From assembly GCF_036373705.1 (NCBI RefSeq), contig NC_089855.1, positions 50,532,329-50,596,328 on the forward strand: a stretch of DNA of 64,000 nt, written 5' to 3'. Each line of letters opens with the position of its first letter. The first letter of the stretch is position 1. The notes under the pieces are model-generated. The model saw only the letters and a program-made list of their open reading frames with translations, made no database searches and was not told where the DNA came from. The stretch is from Amia ocellicauda (taxonomy: Eukaryota > Chordata > Actinopteri > Amiiformes > Amiidae). This document shows, one piece after another, positions 1 through 8,120 of this stretch. The position numbers and the translations under genes were made by a program.

Positions 1-718
1 CATAACTCTAGAATGTGTAATATCATTTAGTTTTCTTAAATATAAATGTGTGTTGCATTAAACTGTTTTGTTGATCATTTTAGAAATAAAATCTGTCAAC
101 GCCGAGAAATATCTTCTCATTCCTGTTTAACTGTTTAGTCTGAAATTGACACAAGTTAATAGACATTAGATTATTGGTGGCCCTGCCTATCCTTAATCAT
201 TGAATAATAATCAGTTAAGGGAAATTGTGGTAACAAGTAATGATAGGATCTTTCTCGGCACCTAAACGTGAATGAGACTGATATATATATATAACGAGAA
301 GTTACCTGACATAAATACTAACCTGCGTAGTTATTTAATGTCTGACTAATAATACTAACGAGAGACTCACCTTCGTCTTACTAACCGGTATTGTAGTCAA
401 TGTGTTTATAACCTTTTTTGTTTAACGATTTGTGTTATCATATGTGATCCCATGGTCTTTGATTTGGTCACGGAAGTGATTTGTCTTCGATTTGTTGATC
501 TAGAGTTGAATTGTAATTAGTTTTTCCCTTTTGTATAATTAGTGTAGTGCTACATTTAGTCTTTGTTTTGAATTCATTTGACAATTTATATCTTTGGAAT
601 TGGTGTCTTCGTCCAATTATTACAGAAATTGAGTTCTACAAGATTCCAGGATTCGTGATAAGGTGATACTATAAATTCACTTCTTTAATTGAAATGTATA
701 AGTGTACCTTACGCTACA
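1..718 (+). mobile_element. Solo LTR, right part (cut by window start)
   Basis: 3' portion of the LTR that splits tRNA-Ala. It ends ACGCTACA at 718 and is followed by the GCAT target duplication at 719-722. See the copy at 2412-4243 for structure. Confidence 0.6.
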
Positions 719-757
719 GCATGCGAGAGGCAGCAGGATCGATGCCCGCATTCTCCA
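719..757 (+). pseudogene. tRNA-Ala (AGC) 3' half, unit 1
   Basis: 39 nt matching the 3' part of vertebrate tRNA-Ala: GCAT end of the anticodon loop, GCGAG stem strand, variable region, T arm with GATCGATGCCC and acceptor strand ATTCTCC plus A. Its 5' partner lies outside the window. Confidence 0.85.
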
Positions 758-1771
758 AGGCCTCAGGCGCTCGTGCCCCGGTTTCGGGGGAGAGTCGCTC
801 ACTTTTCTTGCCGCAGACACAGGCGCAAGGCATTTACTGTTTGCCGTAAGGTTATCAGACACAACGCGCCGGCGACGGCTGCAGCATTAGCACGCCGGCT
901 GGCCCTTCCGAAGTTCCCCAAAAACGACCGAGATGCCGCTTCGACGTCGTAACCCCAGGAACGACCGCAAAGGCACTCCAACCCTCAATCTTCCGATCCG
1001 AAGTCAGACCGAAGAGACTGTATGATGTTTTAGATTAAAGATAGTATGCAGACCGAGCAAGTTAGATTTATCGAGCTAGCAAACAGCCATTGAGGCACCT
1101 GTTCGGGACGTACCCTGTAGAAATTCCTGTCAACGATAAAAGGATCAAACGGTGGAGAAAAAGCCCGCAGGATGTTTGTCAAAACTCTGTTTGTGGACTG
1201 AATGGCTTTCCCAGATTGGCAGGGACTGTTTTTGGTATTGACTGAGGGACAGTTGTAAAAGACAACCTCTCACCGGACCTCTGGCATACACCAAAGAAAG
1301 CCACCTCACCTCTCCCCCGGATCTCACAAAACACAATCCCCCCCGCCCCCAGGGAAGACAGACCGCAATCGGACTCGGGCTTGCACCTTTTGATTGGATG
1401 AACGGCCGCAAGCATTCTATGTCATTTTCTTTTAAAGCTTCACTCGTGCTTGTAAAAAACCGAGGTCTCACTGAAAGAATGCCCTGACGTGGTTGCTTCC
1501 AAGCTAGCTGGTTTACAAAGTTCCTTTTCGCTTTAACGATGATTTCCAAGAAGGGAAATAATCTATCTGTAATCTGTCAACACAGGCACCTTCTTCTCCG
1601 TTAAGCCACGCGGTCACCACCAGGAAGGTGAACGCACCAGGCCGACCCGGAGTTCTCGCCAATTCGTCTCCAAGCCTCCCAAGAGGGAACATAAACAGGC
1701 CTTATTCGCAGACACAGGCCCTCACGCAGGGGGACCACCGCTCCACCGCCGCTGTCCCTGACAAGGGCCCC

Positions 1772-1843
1772 AGGTCCCACCAAGACTTGAACTCGGATCG
1801 CTGGATTCAGAGTCCAGAGTGCTAACCATTACACCATGGAACC
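1772..1843 (-). tRNA. tRNA-Gln (CTG), unit 1
   Basis: 72 nt on the minus strand from GGTTCCATGG to the discriminator U. The anticodon loop is CTCTGAA with anticodon CTG, and A and B boxes are present. It matches the vertebrate tRNA-Gln-CTG consensus apart from a T-stem change that leaves G-U pairing (CTTGG strand). No T-run follows closely on the minus strand, so any Pol III terminator is distant. Confidence 0.93.
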
Positions 1844-1978
1844 AAGCCGGCTGCCCACCTCTTGCCCGTGACGAAGGTTTCTGCTCTACGCACACGTCTC
1901 GCTCTGTCGCACGGCCAAGTCCAGAGTGAGCCAAGTTGCGCCCAGAGTGCTGCGTGTGGCGGGTCACTTCCGGAGCCT

Positions 1979-2050
1979 TCCCTGGTGGTCTAGTGGTCAG
2001 GATTCGGCGCTCTCACCACCGCGGCCCGGGTTCAATTCCCGGTCAGGGAA
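1979..2050 (+). tRNA. tRNA-Glu (CTC), unit 1
   Basis: 72 nt cloverleaf TCCCTGG...CAGGGAA with anticodon CTC in loop CTCTCAC. It differs from the array consensus in the T loop (TTCAATT) and at one anticodon-stem position, giving a C-A mismatch. The first TTTT lies 41 nt downstream. It may be weakened but is probably still recognisable to Pol III. Confidence 0.92.
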
Positions 2051-2373
2051 GGTGGATCTGATGCTCTTCCCCTAGGACCTGTGTGGTGAATTTTCTCTCT
2101 CTCTATCTGTGATTAAATCCTTACTTATATACATATGTCCATGAACGTTTCTGGAGCTCATGTAAATCACATCACACGACGGGCCGTGATCTTTTCGGTC
2201 ACTTTGAAAGTTTTGCTCATGACAATCCTTTTCTATTGCGGCACGATGGCTGCCACCGAGGAAGGAAAGTCGTCCGCAGTTGGCTGCAAGCTTGCCTGAA
2301 GCGCAGGAAAGGACTTACTCGCGACGTGCCACTTAAAGACTGAAGAAGTGGGGGTCGGCCTCACCGAGAGCCC

Positions 2374-4282
2374 AGAGGATTAGCTCACGTGGTAGAGCGC
2401 TCGCTTAGCATTGTAGCGTTATGTTGGGTGTATTTGGATAAGAGCATTTGGGCTCTGAGCTGAAGCACTGATCTAAAGAAAACCTCTCCCCCCCAAAGTT
2501 ATCAGATTCCCTTAGCTCATCAGCTTGGAACTGGTTTGCATCAAAGTGACAGTTTTGGGGAGGATGGCACCAAGAAGAGGCCACATAGTTTGGAATTCTG
2601 CTATGAGATGTCTGGAGAAAGGGGCCTGTAGGTGATAAAAACTCTTTGAAGTGGACGAGAGCCGAAATCCCGACATAGAGCTACGAACCCAGGCCAACCG
2701 GCATTTCCAAAAGATGGCATGGATTGACATCAGTCATAAATCAAGCCCCCCTCCAATAGGACACTGGGGGCTGAAACCGAAATCCAATCTCAAAAACTCA
2801 AGAACCAATCACCTCTTGATCTGACAGACTATAAGGAACAGCGGGCAGTCTTTCTCGCTCTCTCTCACCTGAACCAGTAACTCGCTGCCACAGCTCAACC
2901 TGTAGCTCTGTTGCCAGAACCGGAACCAGAAACCAACTAAGTCTTTGCCGGCAACAGAAGAGTTAAACTGGGAGAAGGAGATTGAGCCGTACGAAGAATT
3001 CTTTTAAAGGACTTTATTAAATAAAGAACTTTACAGACTGCGCTGCCCGCCTGTGCCCACCTGATCAGTGGAGTTTTACAGCTGGACAATTGACTAAGTC
3101 GACTGTATACGAAAGTGTCAGTCATTTAAATAGCTATTTGAGTCTTAAGAAACTTGACCCTTGGAACAAACACGGCCCTGCTTTCCTCAAAGACTTTGTC
3201 TCCAAATAAGTACGGTGAGAGACCCTGCTTGCCAAGAAGATTTTGTGCACAACCTTGGAGCCTTCAAACCAGTGGAAAATCTGTTTGGAAACGACTCTAC
3301 TTTCGCGAAACCCCAACTTCCAGGTGTATCGACTGAGTGGAAGTTCTTGGACAAAGCCGAACCGGACTGCCTTTGTTCCAAACCACACGGACCTCGTGCC
3401 GTGTGCTGTTATCTGAGCCCGAAGCCAGAGAGGCCTCTCTGCGACGAAGTTCAGATAAGTTTAACAGTTTGGAGTTCATGATTCATGACATTTGAGAAAT
3501 CAATTAGAAATGTTAATCTGTGATTCATAACTCTAGAATGTGTAATATCATTTAGTTTTCTTAAATATAAATGTGTGTTGCATTAAACTGTTTTGTTGAT
3601 CATTTTAGAAATAAAATCTGTCAACGCCGAGAAATATCTTCTCATTCCTGTTTAACTGTTTAGTCTGAAATTGACACAAGTTAATAGACATTAGATTATT
3701 GGTGGCCCTGCCTATCCTTAATCATTGAATAATAATCAGTTAAGGGAAATTGTGGTAACAAGTAATGATAGGATCTTTCTCGGCACCTAAACGTGAATGA
3801 GACTGATATATATATATAACGAGAAGTTACCTGACATAAATACTAACCTGCGTAGTTATTTAATGTCTGACTAATAATACTAACGAGAGACTCACCTTCA
3901 TCTTACTAACCGGTATTGTAGTCAATGTGTTTATAACCTTTTTTGTTTAACGATTTGTGTTATCATATGTGATCCCACGGTCTTTGATTTTGTCACGGAA
4001 GTGATTTGTCTTCGATTTGTTGATCTAGAGTTTAATTGTAATTAGTTTTTCCCTTTTGTATAATTAGTGTAGTGCTACATTTAGTCTTTGTTTTGAATAC
4101 ATTTGACAATTTATATCTTTGGAATTGGTGTCTGCGTCCAATTATTACAGAAATTGAGTTCTACAAGATTCCAGGATTCGTGATAAGGTGATACTATAAA
4201 TTCACTTCTTTAATTGAAATGTATAAGTGTATCTTACGCTACAGCATGCGAGAGGCGGCGGGATCGATGCCCGCATTCTGCA
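2374..4282 (+). pseudogene. tRNA-Ala (AGC) split by an LTR, units 1/2
   Basis: The 5' half (2374-2411) runs from the acceptor strand through the D arm (TAGCTC, GGTAGAGC) to the complete anticodon loop TTAGCAT. The 3' half (4244-4282) resumes with a repeat of GCAT and the stem strand GCGAG, then the T arm and acceptor strand. The halves would pair well (CTCGC with GCGAG; the acceptor is mostly paired except the first pair). They are separated by an LTR of 1832 bp, so the gene cannot give a normal tRNA. Confidence 0.9.
2412..4243 (+). mobile_element. Solo LTR in tRNA-Ala, representative copy
   Basis: 1832 bp bounded by TGTAGCGT and ACGCTACA (8 bp perfect inverted ends of TG...CA type) and a 4 bp duplication GCAT at 2408-2411 and 4244-4247. 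Inside are two CCAAT boxes (about 2784 and 2805), a TATA-like TATAAG at 2830-2835 and AATAAA at 3020-3025, in the order expected of U3 then R. That gives U3 of about 430 bp, R near 180 bp and an unusually long U5 near 1.2 kb; a second AATAAA near 3609 could mean a longer R. Retroviral-type LTR by structure, family not identified; no internal coding sequence remains. A DNA transposon with short inverted ends is the alternative. Confidence 0.62.
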
Positions 4283-5293
4283 AGGCCTCAGGCGCTCGTG
4301 CCCCGGTTTCGGGGGAGAGTCGCTCACTTTTCTTGCCGCAGACACAGGCGCAAGGCATTGCCTGTTTGCCGTAAGGTTATCAGACACAACGCGCCGGCGA
4401 CGGCTGCAGCATTAGCACGCCGGCTGGCCCTTCCGAAGTTCCCCAAAAACGACCGAGATGCCGCTTCGACGTCGTAACCCCAGGAACGACCGCAAAGGCA
4501 CTCCAACCCTCAATCTTCCGATCCGAAGTCAGACCGAGACTGTATGATGTTTTAGATTAAAGATAGTATGCAGACCGAGCAAGTTAGATTTATCGAGCTA
4601 GCAAACAGCCATTGAGGCACCTGTTCGGGACGTACCCTGTAGAAATTCCTGTCAACGATAAAAGGATCAAACGGTGGAGAAAAAGCCCGCAGGATGTTTG
4701 TCAAAACTCTGTTTGTGGACTGAATGGCTTTCCCAGATTGGCAGGGACTGTTTTTGGTATTGACTGAGGGACAGTTGTAAAAGACAACCTCTCACCGGAC
4801 CTCTGGCATACACCAAAGAAAGCCACCTCACCTCTCCCCCGGATCTCACAAAACACAATCCCCCCCGCCCCCAGGGAAGACAGACCGCAATCGGACTCGG
4901 GCATGCACCTTTTGATTGGATGAACGGCCGCAAACATTCTATGTCATTTTCTTTTAAAGCTTCACTCGTGCTTGTAAAAAACCGAGGTCTCACTGAAAGA
5001 ATGCCCTGACGTGGTTGCTTCCAAGCTAGCTGGTTTACAAAGTTCCTTTTCGCTTTAACGATGATTTCCAAGAAGGGAAATAATCTATCTGTAATCTGTC
5101 AACACAGGCACCTTCTTCTCCGTTAAGCCACGCGGTCACCACCAGGAAGGTGAACGCACCAGGCCGACCCGGAGTTTTCGCCAATTCGTCTCCAAGCCTC
5201 CCAAGAGGGAACATAAACAGGCCTTATTCGCAGACACAGGCCCTCACGCAGGGAGACCACCGCTTCACCGCCACTGCCCCTGCCAAGGGCCCC

Positions 5294-5365
5294 AGGTCCC
5301 ACCGAGACTTGAACTCGGATCGCTGGATTCAGAGTCCAGAGTGCTAACCATTACACCATGGAACC
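5294..5365 (-). tRNA. tRNA-Gln (CTG), unit 2
   Basis: 72 nt, array consensus sequence with intact stems and anticodon CTG. Confidence 0.95.
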
Positions 5366-5500
5366 AAGCCAGCTGCCCACCTCTTGCCCGTGATGAAGTT
5401 TTCTGCTCTACGCACACGTCTCGCTCTGTCGCACGGCCAAGTCCAGAGTGAGCCAAGTTGCGCCCAGAGTGCTGCGTGTGGCGGGTCACTTCCGGAGCCG

Positions 5501-5572
5501 TCCCTGGTGGTCTAGTGGTCAGGATTCGGCGCTCTCACCGCCGCGGCCCGGGTTCGATTCCCGTTCAGGGAA
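5501..5572 (+). tRNA. tRNA-Glu (CTC), unit 2, beside Polinton copy 1
   Basis: 72 nt with anticodon CTC and one T-stem mismatch (strand CCCGT). The Polinton begins 34 nt downstream, between the gene and its usual TTTT. A T6 run at 5620-5625 inside the terminal repeat lies 48 nt after the gene and could replace it as terminator. Confidence 0.94.
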
Positions 5573-5599
5573 GGTGGATCTGTTGCTCTTCCCCTAGGA

Positions 5600-5605
5600 C
5601 CTGTG
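5600..5605. repeat. Target-site duplication CCTGTG, left of Polinton copy 1
   Basis: 6 bp repeated at 18089-18094. Six-base duplications are characteristic of Polintons. Uninterrupted units have this hexamer once at the same place. Confidence 0.92.
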
Positions 5606-5786
5606 AGTAGATAGTAGGGTTTTTTGGGCGCGGCCTATTTTGTTATGACGTATGCCCTAAGCTTATTAATATTCCTACGTCATAATTGGGGGGCGTGATT
5701 TTAGAGTTATTTCCTTAATTATTCCTACGTCATATCCGTCAGAAAGTGTACACCCCTAAAACCCTGAACAACAAGGCCACCCATAA
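5606..5786 (+). repeat. Left terminal inverted repeat, copy 1
   Basis: 181 bp, starting AGTAGATAG, matching the reverse complement of 17908-18088 without a difference I can see. It holds three ATGACGTA/TACGTCAT motifs like ATF/CREB sites. A C-rich homopolymer follows at about 5790-5805. Confidence 0.95.
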
Positions 5787-5833
5787 AGACCCCCCCCCCC
5801 CCCCTGAAGGCAACGCCCCGAAACTCTCCTCTC

Positions 5834-5841
5834 TATTTAAG
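5834..5841 (+). promoter_or_regulatory. TATA-like box for first plus-strand gene
   Basis: TATTTAAG lies about 70 nt upstream of the ATG at 5908 and just inside the terminal repeat. The arrangement resembles an early promoter next to an adenovirus ITR; inference from position only. Confidence 0.5.
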
Positions 5842-5907
5842 ACCCCGCGCTGCTTTTAGGCAATACCTCTTTAATTCTCAGCATCTGAAACATCCCGCTT
5901 CTTCAAC

Positions 5908-6618
5908 ATGTCTAGCGACATCAACATGAAACCCCGCAAGAAACAATCCCGGGCAAGGGTTCCTGTACTCACCAATTTGAAGATTGAACGCTCCTGGGTG
6001 TTGTTCTGGGGGGGTCGACGGGGTTACCGCTTTAAAAGGGATCCCAGCTATGTTGGAGTGGAGCTTTTTGCTTTGGGAGAGAAGGAGGGTACGTTGGAAC
6101 CTTTTGAGACGGTGATTGAATACTCTTTTGAGGACTGGTTGAAGGTGATGGCATGGAGAGACCTGGGGCTTGTGGATAAGACTCTAGAAGGCTTGCAAGA
6201 GGGTCCAAGAGAAGGCGAAACGGAGTCTCCGACTCAGAGTTTTGAAAGGTGTGAATGGGAAAGCTTGCAGAACTACGGTACAGTGGTGAAGAGTCTATCT
6301 CTAACTACTGATCGTAAGGTTTTGTTTAGCAGTACCCTGATTACAAATCCTATTGAAGGGGTTGTGGAGGATCCAGAAAAACAGGTTACTGAAATTATGT
6401 TTGACGCCGTGGACTGGCCGTTCTTGAAAGAGGTCATAAACTGTATAAATGATGGTTTTGACATCTTGACCAAATGTTCACAACTGGATTCTGTTAGAAG
6501 GAGAATATGCTGGATTATGGATTATATATCCCCCTTGAATGACGACGACGATGATAAAACAGACGACCTGTGGGGGGTTGGAGGGGGGTCTGACGGCTCA
6601 GGGTCTACTCTCTTCTAA
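5908..6618 (+). CDS. Unrecognised Polinton protein, 236 aa (copy 1)
   Basis: First plus-strand gene inside the element, opening with ATG in the context AACATGTCTAGC. The N-terminus is basic (KPRKKQSRAR, about residues 8-17), the middle is acidic, and the C-terminus holds an Asp run (DDDDDD near 215) followed by a Gly/Ser-rich tail. No membrane segment or catalytic motif is evident. The same frame is present in copy 2. Its position beside the terminal repeat is where adintoviruses carry accessory genes, so a host-interaction role is possible. I do not recognise its family. Confidence 0.75.
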   Translation: MSSDINMKPRKKQSRARVPVLTNLKIERSWVLFWGGRRGYRFKRDPSYVGVELFALGEKEGTLEPFETVIEYSFEDWLKVMAWRDLGLVDKTLEGLQEGPREGETESPTQSFERCEWESLQNYGTVVKSLSLTTDRKVLFSSTLITNPIEGVVEDPEKQVTEIMFDAVDWPFLKEVINCINDGFDILTKCSQLDSVRRRICWIMDYISPLNDDDDDKTDDLWGVGGGSDGSGSTLF

Positions 6619-6652
6619 GAGGGCGGTGTGTCGTGACGTAGTGAAGAGATAG

Positions 6653-6660
6653 GATAAAAG
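6653..6660 (+). promoter_or_regulatory. TATA-like box with upstream TGACGTA
   Basis: GATAAAAG lies 37 nt before the ATG at 6697. A GGGCGG box and a GTGACGTAG motif sit just upstream (about 6621-6640), so this gene probably has its own promoter. Confidence 0.45.
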
Positions 6661-6696
6661 GCGCAACAATTCATTCATGGTTTAAAATTAAAGAGA

Positions 6697-7545
6697 ATGT
6701 CTTACCCGAAAGCTGCGGACGTCGACAGGCTCTACAGGCCTCTTCAAACCCGGGATCACCCCTGGTTCTATTCCCCAGATTTTGTATACACTCTGGAACC
6801 CTCTGACTGCGGTTACCCTCCAAGACCTCAGACCCCGGTCCCTCAGGACGAAACAACATGCGGAGCGATGGATGTCCAAATGAGTCTCGGGGATCCCCAG
6901 CCTCTGGTGCTCATGGAGGGCCTCGATTTTGCCGAACTGTCTACCGTCTGTGCGTCTCAGGAGGGGGTCAGTCCAATGGATGTAGAAACACCCCACAAAC
7001 CACCAGGCGACCCAATGAGCATCGGACGGTCTCGGGGGCGTGATGAAGACGCAGGATTTATGCCCGGGGTAGGTGTCCAAGTAAGCAGAGTGGTTAAAAG
7101 CACCCTGGTGTATATTCTGAGTGCTCTCATCGACCGAGCTCTGAAAGAAGTCTGTCGGGGGTGTGAAGTGAATCACCCCAGTCAGTTGAGACACAGTTGT
7201 TTGTTTGAACCAGACCGTTACTATTTCCTGTTCTATTTCAACGTGTTTTACAGAAGACTGAACAAACCGTGGCTGAAACCGGCACTAATCAAGGCTCTGT
7301 CTTACTCCCACATACATGTCACTGCTGGACAAGTCCAGAAAATCATAGATGAGATTTTGCTGGAGCTGAAAAAGGAGCCGTTTATAATAGAGAAACTTGG
7401 GCAGCTGCTCAATGACCTGGATGAGCCAAGTAGAAAAACCGCTGGCAAGCTAAAAGCTTATTTCTTCCGTAAAGAAGTTAAAGCTGGGGGCAGCGACGAA
7501 GAATTCGACATCTACGCCACTGATTCAGACTCTGACCTGAACTAA
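6697..7545 (+). CDS. Unrecognised Polinton protein with Cys/His motif, 282 aa (copy 1)
   Basis: ATG start. The first half is Pro-rich and low in complexity. The C-terminal half (about 135-265) looks folded and mostly helical and includes a Cys/His cluster CRGCEVNHPSQLRHSCL near residues 150-167, possibly a metal site. The tail is acidic (DSDSDLN). It lies 12 nt upstream of the candidate Bcl-2-like gene, so the two may share a transcript. Function unknown; accessory or early role inferred from position. Confidence 0.75.
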   Translation: MSYPKAADVDRLYRPLQTRDHPWFYSPDFVYTLEPSDCGYPPRPQTPVPQDETTCGAMDVQMSLGDPQPLVLMEGLDFAELSTVCASQEGVSPMDVETPHKPPGDPMSIGRSRGRDEDAGFMPGVGVQVSRVVKSTLVYILSALIDRALKEVCRGCEVNHPSQLRHSCLFEPDRYYFLFYFNVFYRRLNKPWLKPALIKALSYSHIHVTAGQVQKIIDEILLELKKEPFIIEKLGQLLNDLDEPSRKTAGKLKAYFFRKEVKAGGSDEEFDIYATDSDSDLN

Positions 7546-7557
7546 GGGACTTTGAAC

Positions 7558-8064
7558 ATGGGGAATGTTCTGGACTGCTGCTGCAACTGGTTCTGTCATC
7601 AACACTCTGCAGCTAACCTGAGAGCGCTATTACACCATGTGCTTGACAGAAAAGTAGCCAACGCGAGCCTTTTCTCTACAGATTTAACCATCGATGAGGA
7701 TCAACTTTCAAACCTGGAAAAGTTAATGGTTGCTGTAACAAAGACCGGGGGGTACGAACACTGGGATGAAGCGCTCAAGGGGGCCAAGAATGATATTAGG
7801 CCATTTCATCAACATCTGTATGACCTTTTACTGAGCATGTTTAATACCCCTCTGTTTACTTTTAAAATAGGTCATATTGTTGTTTTATTTACATATGTAA
7901 CTGAGGTGTGTGCCTACAAGATAAAGAAACAGGTATTTGTTGATATAGATCAAGTAACCAATCATCTGATTTCTTTTTGTCTGGACCGTAGAAAAAATTG
8001 TTGTGTATGTTATACTTTTCTCAAATGTCTAAAAAGGGGTATCTGCTCTCCTGAAGTTGAATAA
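7558..8064 (+). CDS. Candidate Bcl-2-like protein with N-myristoylation signal (copy 1)
   Basis: 168 aa from the ATG at 7558; upstream in-frame sequence lacks another ATG. The N-terminus MGNVLDCCC fits N-myristoylation followed by cysteine palmitoylation, a membrane anchor. A segment near residues 100-116, FKIGHIVVLFTYVTEVC, lines up with the BH1 region of Bcl-2/Bcl-xL (NWGRIVAFFSFGGALC): shared G, I-V, F, aromatic and C positions. A helix and Cys-rich end follow at about BH2 spacing. Adintoviruses are reported to carry Bcl-2 homologues, so a cell-death inhibitor is plausible. No C-terminal membrane helix is seen. Confidence 0.6.
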   Translation: MGNVLDCCCNWFCHQHSAANLRALLHHVLDRKVANASLFSTDLTIDEDQLSNLEKLMVAVTKTGGYEHWDEALKGAKNDIRPFHQHLYDLLLSMFNTPLFTFKIGHIVVLFTYVTEVCAYKIKKQVFVDIDQVTNHLISFCLDRRKNCCVCYTFLKCLKRGICSPEVE

Positions 8065-8065
8065 A
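8060..8065 (+). terminator. AATAAA overlapping the stop codon
   Basis: The TAA stop of the preceding gene lies within AATAAA, a compact virus-like arrangement that would end the early transcripts. Confidence 0.55.
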
Positions 8066-8073
8066 AAACCTTG

Positions 8074-8081
8074 TATAAAAA
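8074..8081 (+). promoter_or_regulatory. TATA box for integrase/capsid block
   Basis: TATAAAAA lies 40 nt upstream of the integrase ATG at 8121 and directly after the poly(A) signal, suggesting a new transcription unit for integrase, capsid and protease genes. Confidence 0.5.
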
Positions 8082-8120
8082 CTTTGCGCATAGTGTGGGT
8101 CTGTGTGTTTATTTGGCAGA

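Larger units (their letters stand above)
1..3525. repeat. Array unit 1 (3525 bp)
   Basis: Full-length unit used here as the reference. Spacer 758-1771 is CpG-rich at first (about 758-1000), then mixed. I find no tRNA, snRNA or 5S-like gene in it and no convincing protein frame. Spacer 1844-1978 separates divergently placed tRNA-Gln and tRNA-Glu. Spacer 2051-2373 leads into the 5' half of tRNA-Ala and holds a TTTT at 2091-2094 that could end tRNA-Glu transcription. Confidence 0.95.

Noticed and set aside
689-952. 87 aa plus-strand open frame over the tRNA-Ala 3' half
   Set aside because: It overlaps tRNA sequence and the LTR end and is explained by those features.
1145-1549. 134 aa minus-strand open frame recurring in most units
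   Set aside because: It is conserved only because the whole unit is. Spacer and frame change at the same rate, the frame is altered in several units, and no domain is recognisable.
3161-3481. 106 aa plus-strand and 84 aa minus-strand frames inside the LTR
   Set aside because: Overlapping frames on both strands in non-coding LTR sequence; no similarity to gag, pol or env.
2412-4243. LTR sequence as a cut-and-paste DNA transposon
   Set aside because: Short inverted ends are compatible, but the CCAAT-TATA-AATAAA order and TG...CA ends favour an LTR. Kept as an alternative, not excluded.
2374-4282. The interruption as a giant tRNA intron
   Set aside because: It lies near the canonical 37/38 site, but it is 1.83 kb long, has a 4 bp duplication and TG...CA ends, and has promoter and poly(A) signals, which fits an inserted LTR.
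6273-6473. Minus-strand frames opposite the plus-strand Polinton genes (also 6688-7194, 8580-8795, 10162-10377)
   Set aside because: Antisense shadows of recognised or conserved genes, with no motifs of their own.
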